64,000 bases of DNA, from NCBI RefSeq assembly GCF_014203855.1, contig NZ_JACHJV010000001.1, positions 6,076,001-6,140,000 of the forward strand, written 5' to 3'. Made by a program: the position numbers and the translations under genes. Origin of the DNA: Kitasatospora kifunensis (GTDB lineage Bacteria; Actinomycetota; Actinomycetes; Streptomycetales; Streptomycetaceae). The notes under the pieces were generated by a model. That model searched no databases. It was not told the origin of the DNA and was given only the letters and a program-made list of their open reading frames with translations. The stretch's first letter is position 1; each line of letters starts with the position of its first letter. Shown one piece after another: positions 31,831-40,769 of the stretch.

Positions 31831-33012
31831 ATGGCCAAGCAGGCCTTCGTGCGCACCAAGCCACACCTCAACATCGGCACCATGGGTCACGTCGACCACG
31901 GAAAGACCACCCTCACCGCCGCCATCACCAAGGTCCTCGCCGAGCGCGGCGGCAGCACCTTCGTCCCGTTCGACCGGATCGACCGGGCCCCGGAGGAGGC
32001 CGCCCGCGGCATCACCATCAACATCTCGCACGTCGAGTACGAGACGGCGACCAGGCACTACGCCCACGTGGACATGCCCGGGCACGCCGACTTCGTGAAG
32101 AACATGATCACCGGAGCCGCCCAGTTGGACGGCGCGATCCTGGTCGTCTCGGCGCAGGACGGGGTGATGCCGCAGACCGCCGAGCACGTGCTGCTGGCCC
32201 GTCAGGTCGGCGTCGAGCACGTCGTCGTCGCGCTGAACAAGGCCGACGCCGGCGACCCCGAGCTGCTCGAACTGGTCGAGCTGGAGGTCCGCGAGCTGCT
32301 GAGTGCCCACGGCTACGACGGCGCGGGGCTGCCGGTGGTGCGGGTCTCCGGGCTGCGCGCGCTGGAGGGCGACGCCTTCTGGTCGGTGGCGCTGCTGGAG
32401 TTGCTGGACGCGGTGGACACCTACGTCCCCACGCCCGTGCGCTACACCGAGGCGCCGTTCCTGCTGCCGGTGGAGAACGTGCTCACCATCACCGGGCGCG
32501 GCACGGTGGTGACCGGCGCCGTCGAGCGCGGGCGGGTGCGCCTGGGCGACCGGGTGGAGGTGCTCGGCTACGGCTCGGAGGTGGTCTCCGTGGTCACCGG
32601 CGTCGAGACCTTCGGCCGCACGATGGAGTCCGCGGAGGCGGGCGACAACGTCGCGCTGCTGCTGCGCGGCGTCCAGCGCGGGCAGGTCCGGCGCGGCCAG
32701 GTGGTCGCGGCGGTGGCCAGCGCCTCGGTGCACACGCGCTTCACGGCGCGGGTGCACCTGCTCTCCACGGCGCAGGGCGGTCGTCGTACGCCGATCAGCA
32801 GCGGCTACCGGCCGCAGTTCTACCTGCGGACGGGCGATGTGGTCGGCGACGTCGAGTTGGGCGAGGGCAGCGGGCCGGTGCTGCCGGGGGAGACCGTCGA
32901 GCTGACGGTGACCCTCGGGCAGCCGGTCCCACTCGAGCCCGGCCTCGGCTTCGCGGTCCGCGAGGGCGGCCGTACGGTGGCGGCGGGTGCGGTGCTGACC
33001 GTGCTGGAGTAG
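31831..33012 (+). CDS. tuf: Divergent elongation factor Tu paralogue (tuf2/tuf3 type)
   Basis: 393 residues from ATG 31831, full length for EF-Tu. All GTPase motifs are present: GHVDHGKTT, RGITIN, HVDMPGHADF, NKAD and a VSGLRALEGD stretch. It differs from housekeeping bacterial EF-Tu at normally invariant places: DMPGHADF for DCPGHADY, MPQTAEH for MPQTREH, PFLLPVENVLTI for PFLMPIEDVFTI. A second, divergent tuf is known in several streptomycetes and can confer resistance to elfamycin-type antibiotics. It stands alone, away from ribosomal genes, consistent with a stress or resistance copy. Confidence 0.9.
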   Translation: MAKQAFVRTKPHLNIGTMGHVDHGKTTLTAAITKVLAERGGSTFVPFDRIDRAPEEAARGITINISHVEYETATRHYAHVDMPGHADFVKNMITGAAQLDGAILVVSAQDGVMPQTAEHVLLARQVGVEHVVVALNKADAGDPELLELVELEVRELLSAHGYDGAGLPVVRVSGLRALEGDAFWSVALLELLDAVDTYVPTPVRYTEAPFLLPVENVLTITGRGTVVTGAVERGRVRLGDRVEVLGYGSEVVSVVTGVETFGRTMESAEAGDNVALLLRGVQRGQVRRGQVVAAVASASVHTRFTARVHLLSTAQGGRRTPISSGYRPQFYLRTGDVVGDVELGEGSGPVLPGETVELTVTLGQPVPLEPGLGFAVREGGRTVAAGAVLTVLE

Positions 33013-33388
33013 GGCGCCGCTCCAAAGGTGCGTAGGCGGTTGGACCGCCGGGCCGGGTTCGGTCCGGCGGTCCAAGCCGTCGAGGAGGCGAACTCACCTC
33101 CTCGACGAGGCGAGCTCGCCGCGAGCTGACGGTGCACCCGGCCCCGATCCGGGCCGCAACAGCATTGACGGCCTTCTGTTCTGAATCTGCGTCAGTTTCC
33201 CTTCCGTCACTCCCGACCCATCCGTCACCATCCAGGGGGAGGCTGCCCGTAGTGACAGCCGCGGCCCTAGCCTGATCCGCGGACAGCCCGCGCACGCCCC
33301 GTCAGCAGCCCGCCCGGCCGGCACGGTGGACGGCTAGGTGGACGGTGCCGGGCCCCGGGTTCCGATCCCGCGACCGGAAGGCTTCAGC
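33013..33388. other. Intergenic region with tandem terminators
   Basis: About 375 bp. The left part has two hairpins after tuf. The right part leads into the FAD-protein gene and ends with a GGAAGG ribosome site. Between them I see no supported gene or further strong dyad. Confidence 0.5.
33040..33106 (+). terminator. Two consecutive hairpins downstream of tuf
   Basis: The first pairs TTGGACCGCCGG (33040-33051) with 33064-33075 across a 12-nt loop. The second pairs GTCGAGGAGG (33079-33088) with 33097-33106 across 8 nt. Together they start 28 nt after the tuf stop and should form an efficient terminator. Confidence 0.75.
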
Positions 33389-35218
33389 ATGAGTCGAACA
33401 GAGACCCGTCCCAGGGTCGTCGTGGTGGGAGCCGGCCTGGCCGGCACCGCCACCGCGATCAGAATGCTCCACTTCGCCCGCCGCCCGGTCGAGATCGTCC
33501 TGCTGGAGCGGCGCACCGACTACCGCTCCGCCGGGGTCGCCTACCACCGGGACGGCAACCCCTGGGACCACGTCTTCAACATCCAGGCCGGGCGGATGTC
33601 GGTGTTCCGGGAGGACGTCCTCGACTTCGTCCACTGGGCCAACCGGGAGGCCGACCGCAGCGGTTGGCCCGCGCACTGGGCCAACCACGAGTTCACCGAG
33701 CCGGGCCCGGCGCCGCGGCGGATCTTCCAGGACTATCTGGAGCAGCGGCTCGCCGAGGCTGCCCGCGAGGCCTACCCGGGCGTCCTGCTCACCGAGGTCG
33801 ACGGCGAGGCCGTCGACCTCGCGCCGACCGCCACCGGCGTCGACCTGACGGTCCGCTGGGACGGGGCGGAGCACGTGATGCCCGCCGCGCACGTGGTCCT
33901 CGCCACCGGCCTGGAGCTGAAGGACCTGCCCTTCGCCACGGAGGTTCTGGAACACCAGCGCTTCCTACGTCACCCCTACTCCGCCGACGGCGTACGCAAG
34001 TTGGAGGCGCTGCCGCCCGAGGCCGAGGTGGTGATCGTCGGCTCGGTGCTCAGCGCCTACGACTCGGCCGGTCTGCTGCTGCGCCGCGGCCACACCGGCA
34101 GCATCCGGCTGGTCTCCCGCACCGGGACGCTGTTCCGCGCCTACCCCGGCGTCCACGAGCACGGCGTCATACACCTGCCCTGCCCCAGCTCGCTGTTGGA
34201 GCCGTACCGCAACCGCGAGGAGTTCCTCGAACGGGTCCGCACCGAGTGGGAGGCGGCCTGCGCGACCGTTGCCCGCGAGCATCCGGACGTCGCCCCCGAA
34301 GTGGTCGCCGAACGGGTCACCAAGGCCTGGGAGCCGCACCTGCCGGCCGCCCTCGACCGCATACCGTCACCCGAACTGTGCGCTCTGCTGGACGAGTTCG
34401 GCACCGCCATCGCCGCCCTACGGGTCGGAGCGGTGCGGTACACCATCGAGGTCATCGAACGTTCGATGCACCCCGGCCCGGTCCGCCTGCTGGTCGGGGC
34501 CGTCCAGGCGATCACCCCCGCCGAGTCGGGCCGGCTGGCGGTCACCGTCGCCACCGGTGAGGAGAAGCTGGCCGTCGAAGCCGACCTGGTGGTCTCCAAC
34601 TTCGGCCGGGAGAACGACTACCGGCGGGTCGGGGAGGCGCTGTGGCGCAACCTGCTGCGCCGGGGCCTGGTCACCCCGCACGAGCGCACCGGCCGCGGCC
34701 TCGACGTCGACCACCGCGGCGTCCTGCTCACCCCCTCCGGCGCGCCCAGCGGCCCGCTCACCGCCGTCGGCCCGCTGCGCGAGGGCGACGAGATCGTGCG
34801 CAACGGCCGCACCGGCGCCTTCGCCTTCAACCTCGCCGCCATCAAGAACCACTCCATCGCGGTCGCCGCCCATGTCATCGAACAGCTGGAGCTGACTCGT
34901 AACTTGGCCGGATCCCACACCTGCGACGGCACGTTCGAGGAAGCAGCCGACCCCGCTTTCGAGCACGCTGTGAAGCTGGAGGTGAGAAGGATGGCCACCC
35001 GTGCCCGCGCCCAACGGGAGCAGCTCGACGCCCGCTTGGACGCCCTGCTCTGCTCCCTCACCACCCCGGACGAGACCGGGTGCCGTCGCCGGCTGCGGAC
35101 GGCGGTCAGCCGGTCCGCCGTCCGCAGACTCACCGACGTCTCCATGACGCCGCGTCAACTGCGGCGGCACCTGGAGATCGCGGACACCGTGGACGCCGAC
35201 GAGGACATGGAGAAGTAG
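33389..35218 (+). CDS. FAD/NAD(P)-binding protein (NAD_binding_9 family)
   Basis: 609 residues from ATG 33389, with GGAAGG 8 nt upstream. The FAD motif GAGLAG is at about 15-20, followed by SAGVAYHRDGNPWDHVFNIQAGRMSVF, the hallmark of NAD_binding_9 (HI0933-unrelated FAD-NAD(P)) proteins. A second Rossmann-like motif, VVIVGSVLSAYDSA (about 215), has lost one Gly. The C-terminal 100 residues are helical and charged. Relatives act as N- or C-oxygenases in secondary metabolism or have no known role. Stop (33-35.2 kb frame, TAG 35216-35218) abuts the start of the next gene, implying coupling. Confidence 0.82.
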   Translation: MSRTETRPRVVVVGAGLAGTATAIRMLHFARRPVEIVLLERRTDYRSAGVAYHRDGNPWDHVFNIQAGRMSVFREDVLDFVHWANREADRSGWPAHWANHEFTEPGPAPRRIFQDYLEQRLAEAAREAYPGVLLTEVDGEAVDLAPTATGVDLTVRWDGAEHVMPAAHVVLATGLELKDLPFATEVLEHQRFLRHPYSADGVRKLEALPPEAEVVIVGSVLSAYDSAGLLLRRGHTGSIRLVSRTGTLFRAYPGVHEHGVIHLPCPSSLLEPYRNREEFLERVRTEWEAACATVAREHPDVAPEVVAERVTKAWEPHLPAALDRIPSPELCALLDEFGTAIAALRVGAVRYTIEVIERSMHPGPVRLLVGAVQAITPAESGRLAVTVATGEEKLAVEADLVVSNFGRENDYRRVGEALWRNLLRRGLVTPHERTGRGLDVDHRGVLLTPSGAPSGPLTAVGPLREGDEIVRNGRTGAFAFNLAAIKNHSIAVAAHVIEQLELTRNLAGSHTCDGTFEEAADPAFEHAVKLEVRRMATRARAQREQLDARLDALLCSLTTPDETGCRRRLRTAVSRSAVRRLTDVSMTPRQLRRHLEIADTVDADEDMEK

Positions 35219-36436
35219 TTGAACGGGCGACGGATCCAAGGCTCCCTGCTCACCGGTGGCACCCAGGCCACCCTGCGCGCCATCTGCAACCGCACCCGAC
35301 ACCCGCGGGTGGGATCCATCCTGATCGCCCCCAACCTGGAGGCCGGCCTGTACGACGCCATCGTCGCCGCCAGCGCCGTGGTCTGCGGCGAAGGCGGACA
35401 GACCGGCCACATGCAGTCCCTCTGCCGCGGGCGCGGCATCCCGGTGCTCCGGGTCGACGAGGCCGACCTTGCCGCCCTGGTCGGCGAGGTCACTCTCGAC
35501 CTGGAGAACGGGTCGATCCTGCTCGACCCCGACCCGGCCGCCGGGCCCCTGCCCGCACGGGGCACCGCCACCCCCACCGCCGAGGACCTCGGCGCCGCCT
35601 GTGCGGTGATCGCCGACTTCCAGGACATCCGGACCGTCAACTCCTGCGGACCGAATGCCAAATGCGTCGACTCGTTCTTCATCCGCGAGGAGTTCCTCTG
35701 CCTCGCCGCCGGGCTCAGCCCGCTCGACGCCCTCGACGGCGGCCCCGACGAGAGGGCCCGCTACGGGCAGGCCATCGCCGAACGCCTCGTCGCCTTCGTC
35801 GAGGAGCTCCTCCCCGACCAGCGCCTCATCCTGCGCCTGCTCGACCTGCGCTCCGACCATGCCGCCAGCGTCACCGAACAGGCCCCCGTCGCCGTTGAAC
35901 CCAACCCCGAGCTGGGCCTGCACGGCGCCCGCTGGCTGCTCGGCTCAACCCCCTACCGGGACGCCCTGCACAGCGTGCTCGACACCCTGCGCACCCGGCT
36001 CGGTGACCAGGCGGCGCGGATCCACCTCTCCGTCCCGTTCCTCAACGACGCCGACGAGTACGCCCAACTGCGGGCCCACCTCGAACTCCCGCCCACCGTC
36101 CCGCTCTCCGCCTTCATCGAGACCCCCGCCGCCGTCCACGCCACCCCGCAGATCTGCGCCGCCGGCGCCAGCGAACTCTTCGTCGGGGTCAAGGATCTGG
36201 TCCAGTTCTACCTGGCCGCCGACCGCGGCAACCACCTCGTCGCCGACTCCTACCAGACCCGCCACCCCGCCGTCCTCGACGGCGTCCGCCGGGTCGTCGA
36301 AGCCGCCCGTGCCGCCGGCACCCCCGTCCGGGTGTTCTCCCTCGGCGCCGACCTCACCCACTACCTCGCCCAACTCGCCACCCCCGACGGCTACATGATG
36401 TGCACCGCCGAACTCGTCCAGGTCCTCAGGGCGTAG
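35219..36436 (+). CDS. PEP-utilising enzyme: swivelling His domain plus TIM barrel, no ATP-binding domain
   Basis: 405 residues from TTG 35219, directly after the FAD gene stop and behind GGAG. Residues about 1-85 form the mobile domain with the phospho-His-like GEGGQTGHMQSLCRGRGIPV. Residues about 140-405 form the PEP-type TIM barrel (FFIREEFL, RLLDLRSD, NPELGLHGARWLL, SAFIETPAAV, DLVQFYLAADRGN). Compared with PEP synthase or PTS enzyme I several active-site positions differ: His replaces an Arg in NPxLGxRxxR, Lys replaces Asn in the NDLxQ motif, and the catalytic CGE motif is replaced by SLGAD. It may have a modified or non-PEP activity. Confidence 0.8.
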   Translation: MNGRRIQGSLLTGGTQATLRAICNRTRHPRVGSILIAPNLEAGLYDAIVAASAVVCGEGGQTGHMQSLCRGRGIPVLRVDEADLAALVGEVTLDLENGSILLDPDPAAGPLPARGTATPTAEDLGAACAVIADFQDIRTVNSCGPNAKCVDSFFIREEFLCLAAGLSPLDALDGGPDERARYGQAIAERLVAFVEELLPDQRLILRLLDLRSDHAASVTEQAPVAVEPNPELGLHGARWLLGSTPYRDALHSVLDTLRTRLGDQAARIHLSVPFLNDADEYAQLRAHLELPPTVPLSAFIETPAAVHATPQICAAGASELFVGVKDLVQFYLAADRGNHLVADSYQTRHPAVLDGVRRVVEAARAAGTPVRVFSLGADLTHYLAQLATPDGYMMCTAELVQVLRA

Positions 36437-36447
36437 CGCACGGTCCG

Positions 36448-37722
36448 CTACACGGCGGGTGACGTGCCGCCCGAGCGCAGCGTGAGCAGCGTGATCTCGC
36501 TCGGTGCGAAGACCCGGAAGGGCGGGCCCCAGAAGCCGGTGCCCCGGCTGGTGTAGAGCTGGGTCCGCTCGCCGTGTCGGCTCAGGCCGTGCACGACCGG
36601 CTGGTCGATCCGGACGAGGAAGTTGAACGGCCAGATCTGGCCGCCGTGGGTGTGCCCGGAGACCTGTAGGTCGACGCCGGCGGCAGCGGCCTGTGGGACG
36701 TACTTGGGCTGGTGGGCGACGAGCAGGACCGGCCGGGCCGGGTCCGCCCCCGCCAGCGCGCCGAGCAGGTTCGCCCGGTGTCCGGCCAGGCCGGAGGACT
36801 CCGCGGTCACGTCGTCCACACCCGCGAGAACGAGGGCGTCCCCATGGCGCTCCACCACGACATGGCGGTTGTGCAGCGGTTCCCAGCCCAGGTCCGCCAT
36901 GCGGTCCAGCCAGCCCTGGGCCTCGCTGCCGTACTCGTGGTTCCCCGTGACGTAGACCTTCGCCAGCCTTGACCGGATCGTTCCGAGCGGCGCGGACTGC
37001 TCCCGGCGCTGGACGGGGGTGCCGTCGGCGATGTCACCGGCGTGGACCACGACGTCCGCGTCGAGCGCGTTGACCGCCTCGGCAACCCGCGCCGACCAGG
37101 CCGCCCGGTCGATCGGCCCGTAGTGGGTGTCGGCCAGCACGACGACCCGGGTCCCGTCCAGGCCGCCACCGAGCCTCGGGAGGTGGACGTCCAGCCGCTT
37201 CACCCGGGGCACGCGCATGGCCTCGTAGTGTCCCCAGGCCAGCAGCCCGGCCGAGACCACGGCGACGGCCACGGCCACGATCCTGGCCCGGCCGACGCCA
37301 CCGATGTCGAGCCCGCTCAGCACGAGCTGCACCAAGCCACCCAGCACCGACCAGGTGAACAGCACCCAGACCATCCCGAGGCTGGTGTCCGCCACGCGAG
37401 CGGCCCGGTCGACCCGCCGGCTCCCGTGGCCGGCGACCATCAGGAAGGGAAAGGAGACCAGCCAGGCGGCGAAGACAACCGTGCCGGCCAGGAAGACCGG
37501 CAACGGCCAGTCGACACCGGAGGCGAACAGCGTCCACCAGGGTGGGAGGCACAGAACCACGAGGATGAGGACCACCACGGCCAGCCGCCGGAGCAGTGAT
37601 CGCCGAGGCCTCGCGCTCTCGCCCGGAGTCTCGGCACCCGGCACGGGCACCGCCCCGACCTCGGGTCGGGCGACGGCCACGACGCTCTCCGAGTCCGACC
37701 CGATGGATTCGCTGTCTGTCAC
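36448..37722 (-). CDS. Membrane-anchored metallophosphoesterase (YkuE-like)
   Basis: 424 residues from GTG 37722. A charged cytoplasmic N-terminus of about 45 residues is followed by four membrane helices (to about 165). The calcineurin-type domain then has the full metal set: VLADTHYGP, VVVHAGDIADG, VYVTGNHEYG, LLVAHQP and VSGHTHGGQIWP. It ends with FAPSEITLLTLRSG. Relatives hydrolyse lipid-linked or UDP-sugar phosphates at the membrane. It converges with the PEP-type gene, 11 bp between stops. Confidence 0.9.
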   Translation of the reverse strand: MTDSESIGSDSESVVAVARPEVGAVPVPGAETPGESARPRRSLLRRLAVVVLILVVLCLPPWWTLFASGVDWPLPVFLAGTVVFAAWLVSFPFLMVAGHGSRRVDRAARVADTSLGMVWVLFTWSVLGGLVQLVLSGLDIGGVGRARIVAVAVAVVSAGLLAWGHYEAMRVPRVKRLDVHLPRLGGGLDGTRVVVLADTHYGPIDRAAWSARVAEAVNALDADVVVHAGDIADGTPVQRREQSAPLGTIRSRLAKVYVTGNHEYGSEAQGWLDRMADLGWEPLHNRHVVVERHGDALVLAGVDDVTAESSGLAGHRANLLGALAGADPARPVLLVAHQPKYVPQAAAAGVDLQVSGHTHGGQIWPFNFLVRIDQPVVHGLSRHGERTQLYTSRGTGFWGPPFRVFAPSEITLLTLRSGGTSPAV

Positions 37723-37848
37723 TGCGCCGCCCTCACGTCCGCTGTCCTACCCTCGACCCCTATCATCCGGCAGGCGGTGGCCGTCGGAATCGCCCGGGTC
37801 CCGTTGCCCCATCACGGGATCAGGGTCCTCATCCTTCTTCTCCCGGCG

Positions 37849-38649
37849 TCAGGCGCGGGCGCCGCCGTCTACGCGCAGGATCGTGCCGGTGACGAAGGAG
37901 GCGCGGTCGCTCAGCAGCCAGGCCGCGGCTTGGGCGATCTCATCGGGGTCGGCAGAGCGGCGCATCGGGGTGTGGGCCACGAGCCGCTCGCTGAGGCCGG
38001 GCGACGACGCCTCCCAGGTACGGATCATCTCGGTGCGGGTGTTGCCGGGGGCAATCGCGTTGACCCGGATGCCTTCCGGGCCGTAGGTGACGGCGGCGGA
38101 CTCCGTCAGGCTGTTGACGGCCCGTTTCATCGCGCCGTACGCGGGCAGCTCGGGGTTGCCCATCAGGCTGCCGACGCTGGAGTTGTTGACGATGGCCCCC
38201 GTCCCCGCGGTCGCGCGGATGGCCGCGATCTCGGCGACCATGGACAGCCACGGGCCCTTGAGGTTCACGGCGTAGATGTAGTCGAAGTCGGTCTCGGGCA
38301 ACTGGTCCATCGGGCCGGGTTGCTGGATCGCGGCGCCGTTGTTGAAGGCGACGTCAAGGCGTCCGTACAGCTCCACGGTGCGGTCGACGGCGGCGCGCAC
38401 GCTGGCGGCGTCGGCCAGGTCGCACACCACGTAGTCCGCGATGCCGCCCGCGTCCCTGATCTGCCCGGTCACGTCCTTCAGCTGCTCCTCCGTGCGAGCC
38501 GCGAGCAGCACCCGTGCGCCCTCGCGGGCGAACAGGCGGGCCGCGGCGGCGCCGATGCCGCGACCGGCTCCGGTGATGAAGGCGACCTTGTCGGACAGTA
38601 GGCCTGGGCTGGGTGCGGTGTTTGCGTTGCTGGAAGCCGTGTTGTTCAT
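37849..38649 (-). CDS. Short-chain dehydrogenase/reductase
   Basis: 266 residues from ATG 38649. Classical SDR motifs: TGAGRGIG (about 26-33), NNGAA in place of NNAG, a catalytic Ser in NNSSVGS, YGAMK for YxxxK, and RVNAIAPGNTRT. The C-terminus WLLSDRASFVTGTILRVDGG is typical. It probably oxidises or reduces a small alcohol or ketone. It is divergent from an XRE/MmyB-type regulator across a long perfect inverted repeat, a common arrangement in actinomycetes in which the regulator represses the SDR. Confidence 0.93.
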   Translation of the reverse strand: MNNTASSNANTAPSPGLLSDKVAFITGAGRGIGAAAARLFAREGARVLLAARTEEQLKDVTGQIRDAGGIADYVVCDLADAASVRAAVDRTVELYGRLDVAFNNGAAIQQPGPMDQLPETDFDYIYAVNLKGPWLSMVAEIAAIRATAGTGAIVNNSSVGSLMGNPELPAYGAMKRAVNSLTESAAVTYGPEGIRVNAIAPGNTRTEMIRTWEASSPGLSERLVAHTPMRRSADPDEIAQAAAWLLSDRASFVTGTILRVDGGARA

Positions 38650-38671
38650 GGCAGACAGCCTGCGCCCGGCG

Positions 38672-38714
38672 GCGGACCCTATCCAGGCATCGGCGGTACC
38701 TGGATAGGGTCCGC
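38672..38714. promoter_or_regulatory. Perfect 16-bp-arm operator between SDR and its regulator
   Basis: GCGGACCCTATCCAGG (38672-38687) is repeated inverted at 38699-38714 with an 11-bp spacer, so the half-site centres are 27 bp apart. It fills the divergent promoter region, 22 bp from each chosen start, and is the evident operator of the adjacent MmyB-type regulator. Confidence 0.85.
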
Positions 38715-38736
38715 GTCGTCCGTGCACACTGATGGC

Positions 38737-39588
38737 GTGGACAGACGAGAGCTGGCGGCCTTCCTACGCAGCAGGCGCGAGCGGATCACCCCGGCCGACG
38801 TGGGCCTGCCGGCCGGGCCGCGCCGCCGCACTCCGGGGCTGCGCCGCGAGGAGGTCGCGACGCTCGCCTACATCTCGACCGAGTACTACACGCGGCTCGA
38901 GCAGGCCCGCGCCCCGCGCCCGTCGCGCGAGGTGCTGGCCGGCATCACCAGGGCCCTGCGCCTGTCGGACGCCGAGCGCGACCACCTGCACCACCTCGCG
39001 GGCGAGCCGCCCGGCCCGGCGCCCGGCCCCTCGCGCGAGGTGCGCCAGAGCATCCTCGACCTGCTGAACCGACTGCCGCAGACCGCCGCGTTCGTCACGT
39101 CCGCGGCGTACGAGGTGATCGCCTGGAACGACCTCGCGGCCGCCTTGATGGAGGACTTCTCCGCCGTGCCACGCCGCGAACGCAACCTGGTGCGACGGGT
39201 CTTCCTCGGGTCGCGGCCGCTGGCTCAGCGGCTGTACGGCGTGTCGAACGCCGACTCGTTCGCGCGCACCGCCGCCCGACGGCTGCGCGCGACCGCCGCA
39301 CGATACCCGGACGATCCCGAGGTGGCCGCCTTGGTGGCGGAACTGCTGGCCGGAAGCGCGGAGTTCGTCCAGCTCTGGGCCTCCCACGACGTGAGCGCCG
39401 AGCACACGCTGGTCAAGGCGTTCCAGCACCCGGTCGTCGGCCCGATCACGCTCAACTGCGACGTGCTCGAGATCCCCGACCGCGATCAGCAGATGGTGCT
39501 CTACACCGCCGCGCCCGGCTCGCCGTCCGAGGAGGCGCTGCGGCTGCTCGCGGTCATCGGCACCCAGCGCATGGATGTCACGCTCTGA
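38737..39588 (+). CDS. XRE-type regulator with MmyB-like ligand-binding domain
   Basis: 283 residues from GTG 38737; a GTG at 38722 is an alternative. The helix-turn-helix (about 5-75) has RRTPGLRREEVATLAYISTEYYTRLEQARAPRPS, characteristic of this family. The MmyB ligand domain follows (AFVTSAAYEVIAWNDLAAALM, RNLVRRVFLG, LVAELLAGSAEFVQLWASHDV, HPVVGPITLNCDVLEIPDRDQQMVLYTA), a PAS-like fold that binds fatty-acid-like ligands. It is divergent from an SDR and shares a perfect palindromic operator with it. Confidence 0.93.
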   Translation: MDRRELAAFLRSRRERITPADVGLPAGPRRRTPGLRREEVATLAYISTEYYTRLEQARAPRPSREVLAGITRALRLSDAERDHLHHLAGEPPGPAPGPSREVRQSILDLLNRLPQTAAFVTSAAYEVIAWNDLAAALMEDFSAVPRRERNLVRRVFLGSRPLAQRLYGVSNADSFARTAARRLRATAARYPDDPEVAALVAELLAGSAEFVQLWASHDVSAEHTLVKAFQHPVVGPITLNCDVLEIPDRDQQMVLYTAAPGSPSEEALRLLAVIGTQRMDVTL

Positions 39589-39595
39589 GGCGCGC

Positions 39596-39880
39596 CTACC
39601 TGTCCCAGGGGGTCGGGCGGATCTCGAAGCCTACGAGCCCCTCGGGCGCCTCCTCGTGGACGCGGACTCGGTCCACCACGGCCGCGTACGGGCCGTGGTG
39701 TGCCCACGCGACCAGCCGTTCGACGGCCGTGGCCTCGCCCTCGAACACGGCCTCGACCGTTCCGTCGGGGAGGTTGCGGACCCAGCCTGCCACGCCATGT
39801 TCCCGCGCCGTGTTCCGACAGGTGTCACGGAAGTACACACCCTGGACTTCACCGGAGACGATCAGTCGACTGCGGATCAT
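39596..39880 (-). CDS. acyP: Acylphosphatase
   Basis: 94 residues from ATG 39880, overlapping the DUF72 stop by 4 bp. It has the acylphosphatase signature VSGEVQGVYFRDTCRNTAREHGVAGWVRNLPDGTVEAVFEG in short: GxVQGVxFR with the catalytic Arg, and the GWVRNLPDG motif with the catalytic Asn. It hydrolyses acyl phosphates. Coupling to a DUF72 gene has no established biochemical reason. Confidence 0.93.
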   Translation of the reverse strand: MIRSRLIVSGEVQGVYFRDTCRNTAREHGVAGWVRNLPDGTVEAVFEGEATAVERLVAWAHHGPYAAVVDRVRVHEEAPEGLVGFEIRPTPWDR

Positions 39881-40653
39881 GCCTGCCTCACCATCAGGTC
39901 CTGCGGCGCCCGGCTCACGCTCTGGCCGGCCTTGGCGGCCGCTCGGGCGAAGGCGACGGCGTCCAGGGGAGCCGCACCGCCGAGGTCGTTGTTGAAGTAC
40001 GCGTACACGTCGGCCTCGTCCGGCCAGGCCTCGGCGACCCTCGCCACCCAGGTGGCCAGCGACTGCCGACCGTACCGGGGCGGCGGCTGCGCCAGGCCCG
40101 CGTGGAAGCGCAGGTAGCCCCAGTCGGCGGTCCGCCACAGCGGTGCGACCGGGCGTCCCCGCCGGTCGGCCCAGCAGAGGGTGGCGCCGCGCCGTTCGAG
40201 CACCGCCCGAATCTCCGGTACCCACCATGAATCGTGGCGGGGTTCGACGGCCACCCTCACCCCGGCCGGGAAGCAGCCCAGGCAGCTGTCGAGGACGTCG
40301 ACGTCAGCCCGCAGGGTGGGCGGGAGCTGGAGCAGGACCGGTCCGAGCCGCGAGCCCAGCCCCTCGGCGGCCGACATGAGCCGCTGCACCGGCTCCTGCG
40401 GGTCGTGCAGGCGCTTGATGTGTGTGAGATAGCGGCTCGCCTTGACCGCCATCACGAACCCCTCCGGAGTGCGCTCCCGCCAGGCGGCGAAGGTCTCGGC
40501 CGTGGGCAGGCGGTAGAAGGCGTTGTTGTTCTCCACCGTGGCGAACCGCTGGGCGTACTCCTCCAGCCAGAGCCGCCGTGGCGTCCCCGGCGCGTACAGG
40601 ACGCCACGCCAGTCGTCGTACTGCCAGCCCGAGGTGCCGACGTACAGGGGCAC
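39877..40653 (-). CDS. DUF72 family protein (TIM-barrel)
   Basis: 258 residues if GTG 40653 is used; a GGAGGT lies immediately before it, so a slightly different start is possible. It has the DUF72 hallmarks: YVGTSGWQYDDWRGVLYAPG at the N-terminus, ATVENNNAFYRLP (normally E-INSTFYR), FVMAVKASRYLTHIKRL, LGPVLLQLPP, VAVEPRHDSWW and DVYAYFNNDL. The family is widespread, with a TIM-barrel structure and no settled activity. It overlaps acylphosphatase and is divergent from a large SpoIIE-type sensor. Confidence 0.88.
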   Translation of the reverse strand: MPLYVGTSGWQYDDWRGVLYAPGTPRRLWLEEYAQRFATVENNNAFYRLPTAETFAAWRERTPEGFVMAVKASRYLTHIKRLHDPQEPVQRLMSAAEGLGSRLGPVLLQLPPTLRADVDVLDSCLGCFPAGVRVAVEPRHDSWWVPEIRAVLERRGATLCWADRRGRPVAPLWRTADWGYLRFHAGLAQPPPRYGRQSLATWVARVAEAWPDEADVYAYFNNDLGGAAPLDAVAFARAAAKAGQSVSRAPQDLMVRQA

Positions 40654-40769
40654 ACCTCCATGGAAGCACGCAACGGGCTGGCCGGGTTCGCCGAGAGGTT
40701 CTCGCGTGCGTGTCTTCGGGCAGGGTGGCAGCGTGGGAGAGGGGATCCAGAAGCGCGGGGACGGCCCGG

